From Rhodopseudomonas pseudopalustris (lineage in GTDB: Bacteria > Pseudomonadota > Alphaproteobacteria > Rhizobiales > Xanthobacteraceae), in contig NZ_FODT01000015.1 of assembly GCF_900110435.1 (NCBI RefSeq), positions 62,001 through 126,000 of the forward strand: a DNA stretch of 64,000 nt, in the 5' to 3' direction. Position numbers and translations under genes: made by a program. Position 1 is the stretch's first letter. Each line of letters starts with the position of its first letter. The notes under the pieces are model-generated. The model did not search any database, was not told the DNA's origin, and saw nothing but the letters and a program-made list of their open reading frames with translations. This document shows positions 28,121-38,595 of this stretch, piece by piece.

Positions 28121-29646
28121 CGACGACAGATAACGCTGCTCGTGCCGATCAACCAAGGCACCGTGTACGCCGTCTCCGGCTGCATAGCCAGCATCAGGCG
28201 ATCGTAATCATGCGTGCCGACTGTCACGTCTGCCGGGCCGAGGGATTTGCTTCGCGCTCTCAGGTTCTCGTGGCCAATGGCAAGCGCCAGGTCCAGGCGA
28301 CTCTTTTTCAAGTCGACGGTGAAGCCATGCTGGGCCTCGACGAGATCGGACTGTCCGAAACCGCCTGGGACCTTCTTGGCGTCGCGGAAGGCGACGAGGT
28401 CAGGGTCTCCCATCCACCCGCAATGGATTCGCTCGCTGATGTGCGGCGGCGTATCTATGGCAATCGTCTGGATACGTCCGCCTTCTCGGAGATCGTGAGG
28501 GATGTTGTCGCCGGCAGCTACACCGACGTGCACCTCGCCGCCTTCCTGACCGCGAGCGCCGCGCTGCCGCTGGACGAAGAGGAGACGGTTAGTCTGACGA
28601 GGGCAATGGTGAATGTCGGCGACCGCCTGCGCTGGGATGCCGCGATCGTGGTCGATAAACACTGCATCGGCGGGCTTCCTGGCAACCGCACCACGCCGAT
28701 TGTCGTGGCGATCGTGGCCGCGAACGGCCTCGTCATGCCCAAGACCTCCTCGCGCGCGATCACCTCGCCGGCCGGTACGGCCGATATGATGGAAACCTTG
28801 GCGCCTGTCGATCTCGACATCGCGACTCTCCGACGCGTGGTGGAGGCGGAAGGGGGCTGCATTGCCTGGGGCGGTGCGGTCCACCTCAGCCCGGCCGACG
28901 ATATCTTCGTGCGGGTGGAGCGCGAACTGGATATCGATACTGAAGGTCAGTTGATTGCGTCCGTCCTCTCGAAGAAGATCGCTGCAGGCTCGACACACGT
29001 GGTCATCGATATCCCGGTCGGCGCAACCGCGAAGGTGCGCGGTAAAGACGTCGCTGACCGCCTTGCCGAGCGCATGACCGCAGTGGCTGCGCGCTTTAAC
29101 CTTGCCGCCTTATGCCTTCAAACCGATGGCTCGCAGCCCGTCGGCCGTGGCATCGGTCCGGCGCTCGAGGCCTTCGATGTGCTCGCCGTTTTGCATAACA
29201 AATCCGACGCGCCCGATGACCTGCGCCAGCGAGCTGTCACGCTGGCGGGCGCGGCACTGGAAATTGGCGGAAAGGCCAGCAAGGGAAGCGGCGTGACGCT
29301 GGCGCTCGCGACGCTTTCCGACGGCCGGGCGTGGAAGAAGTTCGAAGCCATCTGTGAGGCGCAGGGCGGACTGCGCACTCCGCCGCAGGCGCGCCACGTC
29401 TATCCATTGGTTGCGCCGCGCGCAGGCCGAATCGTTCATATCGACAATCGCAAACTAGCGCGGCTTGCCAAGCTGGCCGGTGCGCCCGGCGCCAAGGCTG
29501 CCGGCGTCTTCATGGAGGTGCGGCTTGGCGCGGAGGTTGATCGCGGACAGCCGCTCTTTCATGTCCACGCCGAGACACCCGGCGAGCTCGCCTACGCGCT
29601 CGACTATGCGGCACGTGCTGGCGATATTCTGATAGTCGGGTCTTGA
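28117..29646 (+). CDS. Thymidine phosphorylase/AMP phosphorylase family protein
   Basis: The 509-residue product fits the long AMP/thymidine phosphorylase-like group. It has an N-terminal double-psi-like domain (about 1-95), then the phosphorylase core with DKHCIGGLPGNRTTPIVVAI, KTSSRAITSPAGTADMMETL and a C-terminal barrel-sandwich domain. Archaeal members turn AMP plus phosphate into adenine and ribose 1,5-bisphosphate; others act on nucleosides. ATG at 28117 overlaps the upstream stop by 4 bases, so it is translationally coupled. An in-frame start at 28075 lies inside the upstream gene and is less likely. It is the last gene of the 23.3-29.6 kb operon. Confidence 0.87.
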   Translation: MTTTDNAARADQPRHRVRRLRLHSQHQAIVIMRADCHVCRAEGFASRSQVLVANGKRQVQATLFQVDGEAMLGLDEIGLSETAWDLLGVAEGDEVRVSHPPAMDSLADVRRRIYGNRLDTSAFSEIVRDVVAGSYTDVHLAAFLTASAALPLDEEETVSLTRAMVNVGDRLRWDAAIVVDKHCIGGLPGNRTTPIVVAIVAANGLVMPKTSSRAITSPAGTADMMETLAPVDLDIATLRRVVEAEGGCIAWGGAVHLSPADDIFVRVERELDIDTEGQLIASVLSKKIAAGSTHVVIDIPVGATAKVRGKDVADRLAERMTAVAARFNLAALCLQTDGSQPVGRGIGPALEAFDVLAVLHNKSDAPDDLRQRAVTLAGAALEIGGKASKGSGVTLALATLSDGRAWKKFEAICEAQGGLRTPPQARHVYPLVAPRAGRIVHIDNRKLARLAKLAGAPGAKAAGVFMEVRLGAEVDRGQPLFHVHAETPGELAYALDYAARAGDILIVGS

Positions 29647-29762
29647 AGGCTCCCTGCTGGCGGTTGAGTCGGATCGTCTAGGCTTACCTGGGGCCGCGCT
29701 CAAAGCAATAACTCCGTTTCCAATTTACAGGATATTTTGCAGCATACACAGCGTTTTACGAT

Positions 29763-29996
29763 GTGGAGGCCTGCCAGCTTTTCATGTGGGGCCAAGCTAC
29801 ATTGCCAAAGGATTTCGTCTACTCACCGTCTGCTCGCTGCTCCTGGATCGCTCAACGCCACGGCCGAGGCGCACCGCGACCACCTTGCGAAATAGTCGAC
29901 ACCCTCCGCCATCGAGAGGTCAGTTGGGCAAAGATCAGAGACAAGCTTGGCGTGTTGCGTCAGACTGTAAGGGAACGGTTCGGCGGATCTTAGTTG
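29763..29996 (+). pseudogene. Decayed ClpX-type zinc finger/HTH gene fragment (copy 2)
   Basis: The stretch contains VEACQLFMWGQATLPKDF at the front and EIVDTLRHREVSWAKIRDKLG with RQTVRERFGG at the end. Both match copy 1 at 18429-18773, but the middle is out of frame (AAPGSLNATAEAHRDHLAK appears in another frame) and the zinc-finger start is missing. It is a partial, frameshifted paralogue. Confidence 0.55.
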
Positions 29997-30909
29997 CGCC
30001 GGAGCCGGCTTATCTTCGTTGTCTAACAGCGCTGGAATGGCAGGGCTCGACGGGCCATCTGGTGCGCTGCCGCTCACCCTCGCCCTGCCGACTTGTCCTT
30101 GCTTGTCGAAGATCATACAGAACATGATCGAACTTGTTTGCTAAGCTCTTCCCCATCAAGCCTACCGCGCGCTCGCCACACATTTGCTAGCCATGCACTG
30201 ATGAGGTAGGCGACGACGCAGCCATTGTCTTCAGCATGAGACAATGGTGCCAAACCCGTTCTGCTCCGATGGCTTGAAGACTCTCTACGTGATGATGTCG
30301 TCGATGGCCGCCCACCGAAGGTGGTCAAGTTGGGCACCGTCCATCATTGGCGATTCGCTCTTGTCCGTCATTCGCAACTTTGTACGGCGGCAATCCCGAA
30401 CCCGTCTCGTCACCGGGCGGGAATCTAGTCTAGGCTAGCGAATAGCCCAGCTGCTATACAGGGACATCGTAAGACATCGAGCCCGTGAGACGCCGGATTA
30501 ATTCCTCGATCAACGCTACCTTGGCCGCTTCGCCTAGGCATCAGTGCGTCATGATGGCATCACCGCAGCCCTGCGGGATGAAGTCGAAGCGCTCCACCGT
30601 CACGACGGTGACTGGCGACTACCCGGGCAGTGCGCATCATCCATCGCCATACGAGCGAGACCCCTCCGTGAAGCTCTACCAATCTTTTTTGGTAAGCGCG
30701 AGACAAGTTTCAGGACAACTTGGTGTGGTAAATTCGTTGGATTATGTTCGAAACATTCTGCTGCGAGGACTATTAACTGGCGACAGAGATTACGTTACAC
30801 GGGTCGGTCCCAAAACGCGGTGTGCATGAAATTTCCGGCGGGCGCCCTTGAGGCCAAGCTTATCGCGGTGACGCAGGTCAAGTCGTGAACCCATAACGGA
30901 TAGGTGGCA
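29997..30909. other. Long region without a recognisable gene
   Basis: Several short frames exist on both strands (up to about 114 codons), none with a convincing ribosome site or family match. With the preceding pseudogene, this stretch between two compact operons looks like decayed sequence. Confidence 0.4.
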
Positions 30910-31776
30910 ATGACTATCAGTGTCCAGACCTTTTACGATCAGCGCAGTGGCACCGCAACGCATGTTGTCACATGCGCTGCGTCCGGTTCTTGTGTTGTCA
31001 TCGATCCAGTGTTCGATCTAGATCCAAAGTCGGGACGTACCAGCCGCGCTCCCGTTGACCGTATCGTGGATTTCATAAGGGCCGAGAAGTTGTCACTGGA
31101 ATGGCTTCTGGAGACCCATGTTCATCACGATCACATCTCCGGCGCCCTGGCCTTGCGTGAAACGCTCGGCGGCCGACTGGCAATCGGCAAGCGCGTTGTG
31201 GAGGTCGCCGAAGTTATTCGCCAAGTCTATGCCCTGCCGCAAACGCATGCACGTCCGTTCGACCGTCTGCTGGATGAAGGCGACAGCCTGGGGTTTGGCG
31301 AAGAGACGATCGAGGTTTGGGCGACGCCGGGGCACACGATCGACCATTTGAGCTATCGCATCGCCGACACGATTTTTCTGGGCGACACGCTCTTCATGCC
31401 CGATAGCGGAACGGCGCGCTGCGACTTCCATCGCGGCGACGCCCGCATGCTCCATTCTTCGATCCGTCGTATCCTCGATCAGCCCGAAGAGACACGCTTG
31501 TTCGTTTGCCATGATTACGGCGCGGAGGGCAGCCGCCCGCCCGCCTGGGCAACCACAGTGGGCGCGCAGCGGGCCGAAAATATTCATGTCGGCAAGGGGC
31601 GGACCGAAGCGGAGTTCATCGCTCTGCGGCAGGAGCGCGATGCCGGGCTCGAAATGCCAGCGCTCCTGCTCGCATCCTTGCCGCTCAACATCGCGGCTGG
31701 GCGCTTCCCGGAGCCCGCAAGTAACGGGCGGGTCATTCTGCCGATGCCGCTTGATGTTCCGGTCAGTGCTCTCTAG
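30910..31776 (+). CDS. MBL-fold hydrolase, persulfide dioxygenase/Blh-like
   Basis: The product of about 288 residues resembles the ETHE1/Blh group, which oxidises glutathione persulfide in sulfide detoxification. It starts with [16 protein letters not shown], has the metal motif THVHHDH (H70, H72, D74, H75), [27 protein letters not shown] and CHDYG. The D-S-G-T-A-R-C-D-F element is characteristic of ETHE1-like proteins. The start at ATG 30910 is preferred over GTG 30904 because family members begin close to the VQxF(Y/F)D motif. The next gene is a thioredoxin-reductase-like flavoprotein 52 bases on, hinting at a sulfur-redox pair. Confidence 0.85.
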   Translation: MTISVQTFYDQRSGTATHVVTCAASGSCVVIDPVFDLDPKSGRTSRAPVDRIVDFIRAEKLSLEWLLETHVHHDHISGALALRETLGGRLAIGKRVVEVAEVIRQVYALPQTHARPFDRLLDEGDSLGFGEETIEVWATPGHTIDHLSYRIADTIFLGDTLFMPDSGTARCDFHRGDARMLHSSIRRILDQPEETRLFVCHDYGAEGSRPPAWATTVGAQRAENIHVGKGRTEAEFIALRQERDAGLEMPALLLASLPLNIAAGRFPEPASNGRVILPMPLDVPVSAL

Positions 31777-31828
31777 CCGCCACCGCCCGAGCGTGGCTTC
31801 CACCGCCCCAAATACACGGGACACCGTG

Positions 31829-32764
31829 ATGGATGAAATCCTGTCAACTGGCCGTCCGCTCGATTGCCTCGTTGTTGGAGGGGGCCCTGCGGGCCTGACT
31901 GCTGCGATCTATCTGGCGCGGTACCGGCGACGCGTCACCGTAGTGGACGACGGCGACAGCCGCGCACTCTGGATACCCCGTTCACACAACCATGCCGGCT
32001 TTCCCGACGGAATTAGCGGCAGGGAGCTGTTGAGTCGTATGCGCGCTCAGGCGGAGCTCTACGGTGCCGGAGTGCTGCGGGGCCGTATCGAGACGATCGA
32101 GGAGCGGGACGGCAGCTTTCTGGCGTGTGGTAACAACATCGCGCTCGAAGCGCGAACCATTCTTTTGGCAACCGGCACCAACAACCGGCGCCCGGACCTC
32201 GATCCCGCTATGCATCGGTCTGCGCTGGAGCGCGGTCTGCTGCGCTATTGTCCGGTCTGCGACGGCTTCGAGGCCGGGGACAAGGCTATCGGTGTTATCG
32301 GCGCCGATGCGCGGGGCGTCGCTGAAGCCTTGTTCCTGCGAACATATTCCGAAGACATTACCATACTCCCGGCGGGTGCAGTCGATATCAGCTCCGACGA
32401 CCGCGCCCTTCTCGAACGCCACGGTATCCGCGTGGAAGAACGACCGCCCTTGCGCCTCGATTGCACCGGTAGTCGCGCGATAGTTCACTTTCGCGACGGC
32501 TCGCAGCTCAGCTTCGACACCATCTATCCGGCGCTTGGTTCCGAAGCGAACGACCATCTTGCCCAGGCGCTCTGTCTCGACATGGCGGATGGGTGCTGTA
32601 TCGCGGTCGATCAAAAGCAACGCACTAGCCGAGGCGGCATCTACGCCGCAGGCGACATCGTCTTCGCGCTCGATCAGATCAGCGTCGCGATGGGCCACGC
32701 GGCAATCGCCGCCACGACGCTGCACAACGATCTGCGCAATCTAGACGGCTTAACGCGCCAGTAG
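31829..32764 (+). CDS. Thioredoxin reductase-like FAD/NAD(P) oxidoreductase
   Basis: The 311-residue flavoprotein has an N-terminal FAD-binding motif ([17 protein letters not shown], 14-30), a redox-active CPVC (141-144) where thioredoxin reductase has CATC, and a C-terminal FAD element ([27 protein letters not shown], split here at the GD). The nucleotide-binding glycine motif in the middle is altered ([11 protein letters not shown]), so NADPH use is uncertain. ATG at 31829 follows the upstream gene closely. It may reduce a disulfide or persulfide partner linked to the neighbouring Blh-like enzyme. Confidence 0.85.
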   Translation: MDEILSTGRPLDCLVVGGGPAGLTAAIYLARYRRRVTVVDDGDSRALWIPRSHNHAGFPDGISGRELLSRMRAQAELYGAGVLRGRIETIEERDGSFLACGNNIALEARTILLATGTNNRRPDLDPAMHRSALERGLLRYCPVCDGFEAGDKAIGVIGADARGVAEALFLRTYSEDITILPAGAVDISSDDRALLERHGIRVEERPPLRLDCTGSRAIVHFRDGSQLSFDTIYPALGSEANDHLAQALCLDMADGCCIAVDQKQRTSRGGIYAAGDIVFALDQISVAMGHAAIAATTLHNDLRNLDGLTRQ

Positions 32765-33402
32765 TAAATCGGGCTGTGAAGTCGAGAATGGCAGCACAGA
32801 CAAAACCTTCGAAGCGCTTGGAGCTGCCTGTCCAGAGCCGCAGTGCATCGCACCTCATCTCTTTGTCGTATTCAATCTGGACTGATGGCGGTTCTCGTGT
32901 GTTTCATGACGGAAGTGAAACAGCCGCGCTGTGTGGGTCTTCCATCAGCGCAAAGCAGGGCATTGGGACTGTGCCGATACGGAGGACATTAACTCGGTGG
33001 CAAAGTCAGTTGTAAATGTGTCGGACCGCGCGACGGTGCAGGCAGTTTGGCCAGGCTTGCGCTGTTGTGTGGGCAATGGATGAGGTGATATTGTGCACCG
33101 GTGATGGTCACATTCTCCCGTCACCGGGGGTGGGCGATCAAAGGAGTGATACAGCGTGAAATGGCGGTTCACGAGCGTGCTGTACAAAGGCAACGCCCGA
33201 TCGCCCTTAAAAAGGTAGCGTTCCTTGATACCGAGGCCGAAGATGAGCGCAACATCAGAGAATTGCCCAGCGGGGCTCTGATCGCATCTTCCCAGCAGGT
33301 CGACTGCGACCATGGGGTGCCAGCATGTCCTTAACGTGAGCATTTGGCGCCTAAGTGTGCTAATATTTGGACATCTCGCTATATTTAGGGGCAGTCGCTT
33401 TT
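32765..33402. other. Intergenic region, no gene recognised
   Basis: About 640 bases with only short overlapping frames on both strands. I can support no product in it. Confidence 0.4.
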
Positions 33403-34683
33403 ATGCTCAGGGCGCTTTCCAAACAATCGGCCCCACCGGTGGTGTTCGGACTTTTCGTGACGCTCATTACTTTGTCTGCAATACCTTTGGCGAAGGCAGA
33501 CGCACTCGATTTGGCACAGGCTGGTTTTGCAGCGAAGCAGCGTCGCGATTGCGTGCAAGCCATTCAGCTTTTTAGCGAGGCAATTCGTCAGGGCAATTTC
33601 GATAGTGAGCGCCGCGGCTTCCTCGTCTACAGCCGAGGTGTATGTTACGAGGGCATGGGAATTCGCGACAAAGCGTTATCCGATTTCGACACTGCAATAG
33701 CGCTTTTGCCGAACTTTCCCAATTCCTACATCTACCGGGGCCTGATTTGGACATTCGAGCGCGAATACGATCGCGCCATCGACGACTTTCTTAGCGCGCG
33801 CCGACTAAGTCCCAGGGATCCGATGATTTTCAACAACCTTGCGGGCGCTTACGAAAGAAAAGGCGATCTGGATCGAGCGATCGAAAACTATGATGAGGCT
33901 GTTCGCCTTCAGCCGAGTTACGCAGAAGCTTATTACAACCGCGCTGCCGCCTTTCTGACGAAAGGCGACCTACAAAGAGCACTTTCTGATTACGACCAGG
34001 CAATCTCACTGCAGCCGACGTTTGCGGATGCAATCGGCAACAGAGGCGCGGTGCATCTGATGCTGGGAAACTTTGAGAAGGCGATCGCAGATTTCGGCGC
34101 GGCGATCCGCCTTAGGCCGGGGGACGCGAGCTTTTGGGCAAATCGGGCCAATGCAAATTTGACAGTAAGAAATTTTACTGCGGCGCTCGCCGATTTCGAT
34201 CAGGCGCTCCAACTTGCTCCCGGAGACCCAGCCTATTATCTCGGTCGAGGACGCGCCCGATTGTTTGCCGGGGATAATACGGCGAGTGTCGAGGATTTCA
34301 AAACCGCGGTGCGTCTGCGGCCGTCCAATCCATATGCGATGATCTGGCTCCACATCGCTCGCGTGCACGGTGGAGAAAATGACCGCGCCGAGCTGACCGA
34401 GAACGCTGCAAAAGTCAGGCGAGACATGTGGCCGGCGCCGATGCTCGAGTATTATCTGGATGCGGTCGATTCGGGGCAAGTTCAGGCGGCATCCCGTATC
34501 GGGTCTGGCCAGGATCAAGCCAAGCGCGCGTGCGAAGCTGAGTTCTTCTTGAGCGAGTCCATTGTTCATGCCGGACAAGTTGATCAAGCGCGCGAACGTC
34601 TCAAAAGCGTAGTGGCAGGGTGCAAACTGTATGACGTCGTTTACAGCGCAGCATTGGCCGAGCTTAATTTACTTTCTAAATGA
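33403..34683 (+). CDS. Exported tetratricopeptide (TPR) repeat protein
   Basis: The product has about 426 residues. It begins with a signal peptide (MLRALSKQSAPP then a hydrophobic core, cleavage near AKADA). Then come about seven to eight TPR units, visible as repeated NRGAVHLMLGNFEKAIADF, NRANANLTVRNFTAALADF and similar patterns. It ends with a segment rich in Cys (two conserved-looking Cys) that may be a C-terminal cap. TPR arrays scaffold protein complexes, often in the periplasm. ATG at 33403 is preferred over TTG at 33367. No partner is evident. Confidence 0.8.
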   Translation: MLRALSKQSAPPVVFGLFVTLITLSAIPLAKADALDLAQAGFAAKQRRDCVQAIQLFSEAIRQGNFDSERRGFLVYSRGVCYEGMGIRDKALSDFDTAIALLPNFPNSYIYRGLIWTFEREYDRAIDDFLSARRLSPRDPMIFNNLAGAYERKGDLDRAIENYDEAVRLQPSYAEAYYNRAAAFLTKGDLQRALSDYDQAISLQPTFADAIGNRGAVHLMLGNFEKAIADFGAAIRLRPGDASFWANRANANLTVRNFTAALADFDQALQLAPGDPAYYLGRGRARLFAGDNTASVEDFKTAVRLRPSNPYAMIWLHIARVHGGENDRAELTENAAKVRRDMWPAPMLEYYLDAVDSGQVQAASRIGSGQDQAKRACEAEFFLSESIVHAGQVDQARERLKSVVAGCKLYDVVYSAALAELNLLSK

Positions 34684-34827
34684 TGGGCGACTCAGCTGTG
34701 CTCGAATCATTGACAGGGCGCGCAGAGCAGACGCGCGCCGACAATTTTGCGCATAATTGATTAGGCCCCTTAGCCTTGATCGGCAGGCTCCAAGCGTGAA
34801 TGCGAAGGTCGGTTCCGGGACAAGGGC

Positions 34828-36443
34828 ATGAGCAAAAACATCGTCATTTATTCTGATGGTACTGGGCAGGACGGTGGCGCCCGTCCGGAGCAACGCATCA
34901 GCAACATCTACAAGATGTACAGGGTCTCACGTAACCACGCGGATACGGCTGTCGACCCGGCCAAGCAGGTCGTCTTCTATGATGCCGGCTTGGGAACCGA
35001 TATCGGTGCCACCGCTTTCATCGCTCCCTTGCGATTTGTCCAAAAGATGCTGGGATCTGTTGCTGGCGATGGGATCAAACGCAATATCGCTGATTGCTAC
35101 GAATTCATCCTCAACCACTATGAAGAGGGCGACCGGATCTTCCTGTTCGGCTTCAGCCGCGGAGCCTACACGGTGCGCAGCGTTGCCAACTTGCTGATGC
35201 TGTGCGGCATCCCGACCACGACGCCCGCAGGCCCGCTGCTGCGCTTTCGGAAAGCTGTGAAGGATGTCGCCTGGGAGGCGGTCGATACAGTGCTCGAACA
35301 CGGCGCGGGTCACCCGCGCGAGCAGTTTGAGGCGGAGAGACTGGAACTGGCGCGGCGATTTCAACTCAAATACGGGTCTGGCGATGAAGCAAACTCGAAT
35401 GCCGCCGCCTATTTCATCGGGGTGTTCGACACCGTCGCAGCACTTGGAGCAAGCGGCCCCAGGCGTCGCATGATCCAACTGGGCTTGACCCTCGGCGTTG
35501 CGGTTGCTGCGTTTATAGCTTCCCTTGTCCCTGCCGCGGTTGTCGGTGTAGTAACAGCCATTGTCTCGGGAGCAGGCCTGCTTTGGGGATTTATCGTCCC
35601 GGCGTGGTTCGTCACCCATCTGGCGATGTTGGGTGCCGTCCTATGGTTCTTGAATAAGCAGCGCACGACTAATCGTAAGACGATTTACGATTTCCCAACA
35701 AGGGAGACCCGCCTCGTTCGCACATTGCGGAATGGACGGGAAAGAACTTCGACCGCCTCCTCAGCAAGCACGTTCGGTTTGCGCGATCGGCGAATGCGAT
35801 CGATGAAGCGCGTAAGGACTTCGCCCGGGTCGGCTGGGGCGGCACCGAACCGGGGGCGCACCCTGCCACGCCTGGTTTTGATCGCATTATCCAGCTTTGG
35901 TTTGCGGGCAACCACTCCGACATCGGCGGGTCTTATCCGGAACCGGAATCGCGGCTCTCGGATATCGCGCTCTCCTGGATGTGCGAACAAGCGATTTCCG
36001 TCCCCGACGGCCTCATCACCGGCCCGATCTACGTCGACGGCGTCAAAATGCCGAACACCGGGGATTCTGGCCCCGCGCTAAACCTGTTTCCTCGGGCCGA
36101 CGGTGTGCAGCATTGCGAGATTGCCAGCATGCGCGACACCCTGGATAGTTACGCTGCCAGCTTGCCAAAATGGCCGTGGCTGCAGACTCTCGTCGGCGCC
36201 AAGAACTGGGACTTTGAAATCCGGGAGATCAATCCCAAAGCACCGGTGCACGCGACTGTCCGGGCGCGGTTTGACTTGCCGGAGGTTAGGCAGTGTGCGG
36301 GCGTTGGCGCGTACCGCCCGGACGCGCTGAAAAATCATGAAAGCTTTAAGCAGTATTACCAGCCGCTGACGAGCGCGGAATCCCCGGCTCATCTGCACCG
36401 AAGTCCTGCCGCATCTCTCGATCGCTCCGACTCGAAGGCCTGA
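34828..36443 (+). pseudogene. DUF2235 (alpha/beta-hydrolase-like) gene with a frameshift
   Basis: The first frame (34828 to about 35690) has the DUF2235 start VIYSDGTGQDGG, the nucleophile-type motif GFSRGAYTVRSVANLL, and three hydrophobic segments (about residues 213-273). At a TTTCCCAAC stretch near 35693 the family's continuation moves to another frame: PNKGDPPRSHIAEWTGKNFD, then WFAGNHSDIGGSYPE (the conserved C-terminal motif), running to 36443. One missing base near 35690-35700 explains this. DUF2235 proteins include T6SS phospholipase effectors. It could be a real pseudogene or an assembly error; no T6SS genes are seen. Confidence 0.75.
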
Positions 36444-36603
36444 TGTTCGCGGGACGCTCTCGAATGCGTTTTTCCGACGCGAAATCCATTGGTCGGAGTT
36501 TTCACACCCTTCGTGACGCTGACGTGACACCTGCAAAAACTTAGCTGTTGCCAACACCCAAATGTCGTGCCGAATACCGGTCAAATGGGCGGGCGTAGGT
36601 GCG

Positions 36604-38595
36604 ATGAGAAAGGCTTTTCTGGCGATGGTCCTGGCGGCAAGCTCGGCCGTCGAGGGGCAGTCGGCTGACCTTGGCAAGGTCAGCGCAAATACTCCTGTCG
36701 ATTGGACCGGGCCTTTCGTTGGCAGTCATTTCGCCTACGCGAGCAGACATTCAAACTTTTCCTTGGTCGGGCCCGGGTTGCCGCCATCCTCGGGCGCGAT
36801 CGACTTGACCAATCCAATCGATGCTTTCAAGGGGACGGGATCGTATGCGTTAGGGTTGGGTGGCGGATACAACTACATGCTGCCTTCGCGCATGGTCGTC
36901 GGCCTTGAGGCCGACATTTCCTTTCCAAACACGGTTTCCGGAATTGCCACAACGACGGGCGTTCAGGGTTCGCAAACGCTTACGCAAACCGTGCTGACAT
37001 CTGGAACGCTGCGGGCACGTGTGGGATATGCGCCGGGCTCCTGGCTGTTCTATGCGACGGGCGGCCTCGCATGGAGCTATGATGAGGCGCAGCTCGGGCC
37101 GGTCGATGCTCCAGAAGACACAACCAAGACCACGCGACTTGGAACGGTGTGGGGCGTGGGTGCCGAACTCGCGCTATCGAACAACTGGTCCGCCCGGTTT
37201 GAATATCTCTCCACAAACTTCGGAGGGAAAGAGATTGGGTTCGGTGGAACCGCGCAGCGCCTGTCATCGGACCTCGCGGTTCAGACCGCCCGCCTCGGCG
37301 TCAATTACCGCTTTGGCAAGGAGGGACAGCGGGTTCTACAGGATGGCTTGACACCGTTCGAAACTGATCGGTTCGCTCTGCACGGACAGACTACCTACCT
37401 CCAACAATACGCAGCACCGTTTCGGTCGCCCTATATCGGCACAAACAGTCTCATCCCCAACCAGACCCGACAGACTTGGGATGTGACGCTGTATGCTGGA
37501 TTTCGCCCCTGGTCAGGCGGAGAGGTCTGGATCAACCCCGAGATCGATCAGGGGTTTGGCTTGAGTTCGACCGTCGGTGTGGCCGGCTTTCCAAGTGGCG
37601 AGGCCTACAAGGTCGGAGCGGCGGTTCCCTACGCGCGCATCCCGCGCGCGTTCTTCCGTCAGACTTTCGATCTGGGCGGAGAGACGAAAAAGATCGACGC
37701 CGACATCAACCAGTTCGCGGGGAGCCAGACGTCGGATCGACTGATCCTGACCCTTGGGAAATTTGCGGTCACCGACGTGTTCGACACCAACAAATATGCT
37801 CATGATCCGCGCAAGGATTTCATGAATTGGTCGGTCGTTGACACCGGCACCTTCGATTACGCCGCCGACGCCTGGGGCTTCACCTATGGCGCCGCAGTTG
37901 AATGGTACAAAGGTGACTGGACATTCCGCGGCGGGATTTTCGATCTCTCCCGCGTCCCCAACAGCACCGAATTGGATCCGAGCTTTTCTCAGTTTCAATG
38001 GGTCGGCGAGATCGAACATCGGCATGAGATCTGGGGCAAGAAGGGGAAGGTTGCGGTCACGGCGTTTTTGTCGCGTGGCCGCATGGGGCGCTTGGACGAG
38101 GCCGTAACGCTGGCGCGGGCAACGGGAATGCCCGCTGATGTCGCTCTGGTCAGGCGATACCAAAGCCGAGCTGGCATCGGTGTGAACCTGGAACAGGAAA
38201 TCACGGCTGACCTTGGTGTGTTCGCTCGCGCGGGCCTCGCTGATGGGTCAAAGGAAGCTTACGAATTCTCCGATATTGACTCGACGTTCGCTGCCGGGCT
38301 TTCGCTGACCGGTTCCTCCTGGAACAGGCCGAACGATACGTTCGGGCTGGCCGGCGTCGTCAACGGCATCTCGAGTGCCCGCCAGGCATATCTTGACGCC
38401 GGCGGTCTCGGTATTCTTGTCGGCGACGGGCGCCTGCCGAACGCCGGTCTGGAAAAGATTATAGAGACCTATTACAGCCTCCCAATCTGGTCGTGGCGTG
38501 CGACTTTGAACTATCAGCTTGTTACGAACCCTGCCTACAACCGCGATCGCGGCCCGGCTTCGATCTTTGGCATTCGGATGCGCACGCAGTTCTGA
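36604..38595 (+). CDS. Outer-membrane protein: Omp25-like barrel fused to OprB-like carbohydrate porin
   Basis: The 663-residue protein has a signal peptide (MRKAFLAMVLAASSAVEGQSA). Residues about 25-245 read as an Omp25/RopB-type eight-strand barrel (WTGPFVGSHFAYA; GGGYNYMLPSRMVVGLEADI; ARVGYAPGSWLFYATGGLAW; LGVNYRFG). From about 260 to the end it reads as an OprB carbohydrate porin (YLQQYAAPFRSPYIGTNSL; WINPEIDQGFGLSSTVGVAGF; GKFAVTDVFDTNKYAHDPR; SIFGIRMRTQF) with the C-terminal Phe of outer-membrane proteins. Two barrels in one chain is unusual. ATG 36604 follows the signal peptide rule; an upstream ATG at 36562 is less likely. It should carry sugars across the outer membrane. Confidence 0.85.
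   Translation: MRKAFLAMVLAASSAVEGQSADLGKVSANTPVDWTGPFVGSHFAYASRHSNFSLVGPGLPPSSGAIDLTNPIDAFKGTGSYALGLGGGYNYMLPSRMVVGLEADISFPNTVSGIATTTGVQGSQTLTQTVLTSGTLRARVGYAPGSWLFYATGGLAWSYDEAQLGPVDAPEDTTKTTRLGTVWGVGAELALSNNWSARFEYLSTNFGGKEIGFGGTAQRLSSDLAVQTARLGVNYRFGKEGQRVLQDGLTPFETDRFALHGQTTYLQQYAAPFRSPYIGTNSLIPNQTRQTWDVTLYAGFRPWSGGEVWINPEIDQGFGLSSTVGVAGFPSGEAYKVGAAVPYARIPRAFFRQTFDLGGETKKIDADINQFAGSQTSDRLILTLGKFAVTDVFDTNKYAHDPRKDFMNWSVVDTGTFDYAADAWGFTYGAAVEWYKGDWTFRGGIFDLSRVPNSTELDPSFSQFQWVGEIEHRHEIWGKKGKVAVTAFLSRGRMGRLDEAVTLARATGMPADVALVRRYQSRAGIGVNLEQEITADLGVFARAGLADGSKEAYEFSDIDSTFAAGLSLTGSSWNRPNDTFGLAGVVNGISSARQAYLDAGGLGILVGDGRLPNAGLEKIIETYYSLPIWSWRATLNYQLVTNPAYNRDRGPASIFGIRMRTQF

Noticed and set aside
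30485-30888. Overlapping 114-codon frames as a gene before the Blh-like gene
   Set aside because: No ribosome site, no family pattern, and both frames cover the same DNA with no codon preference in favour of one.
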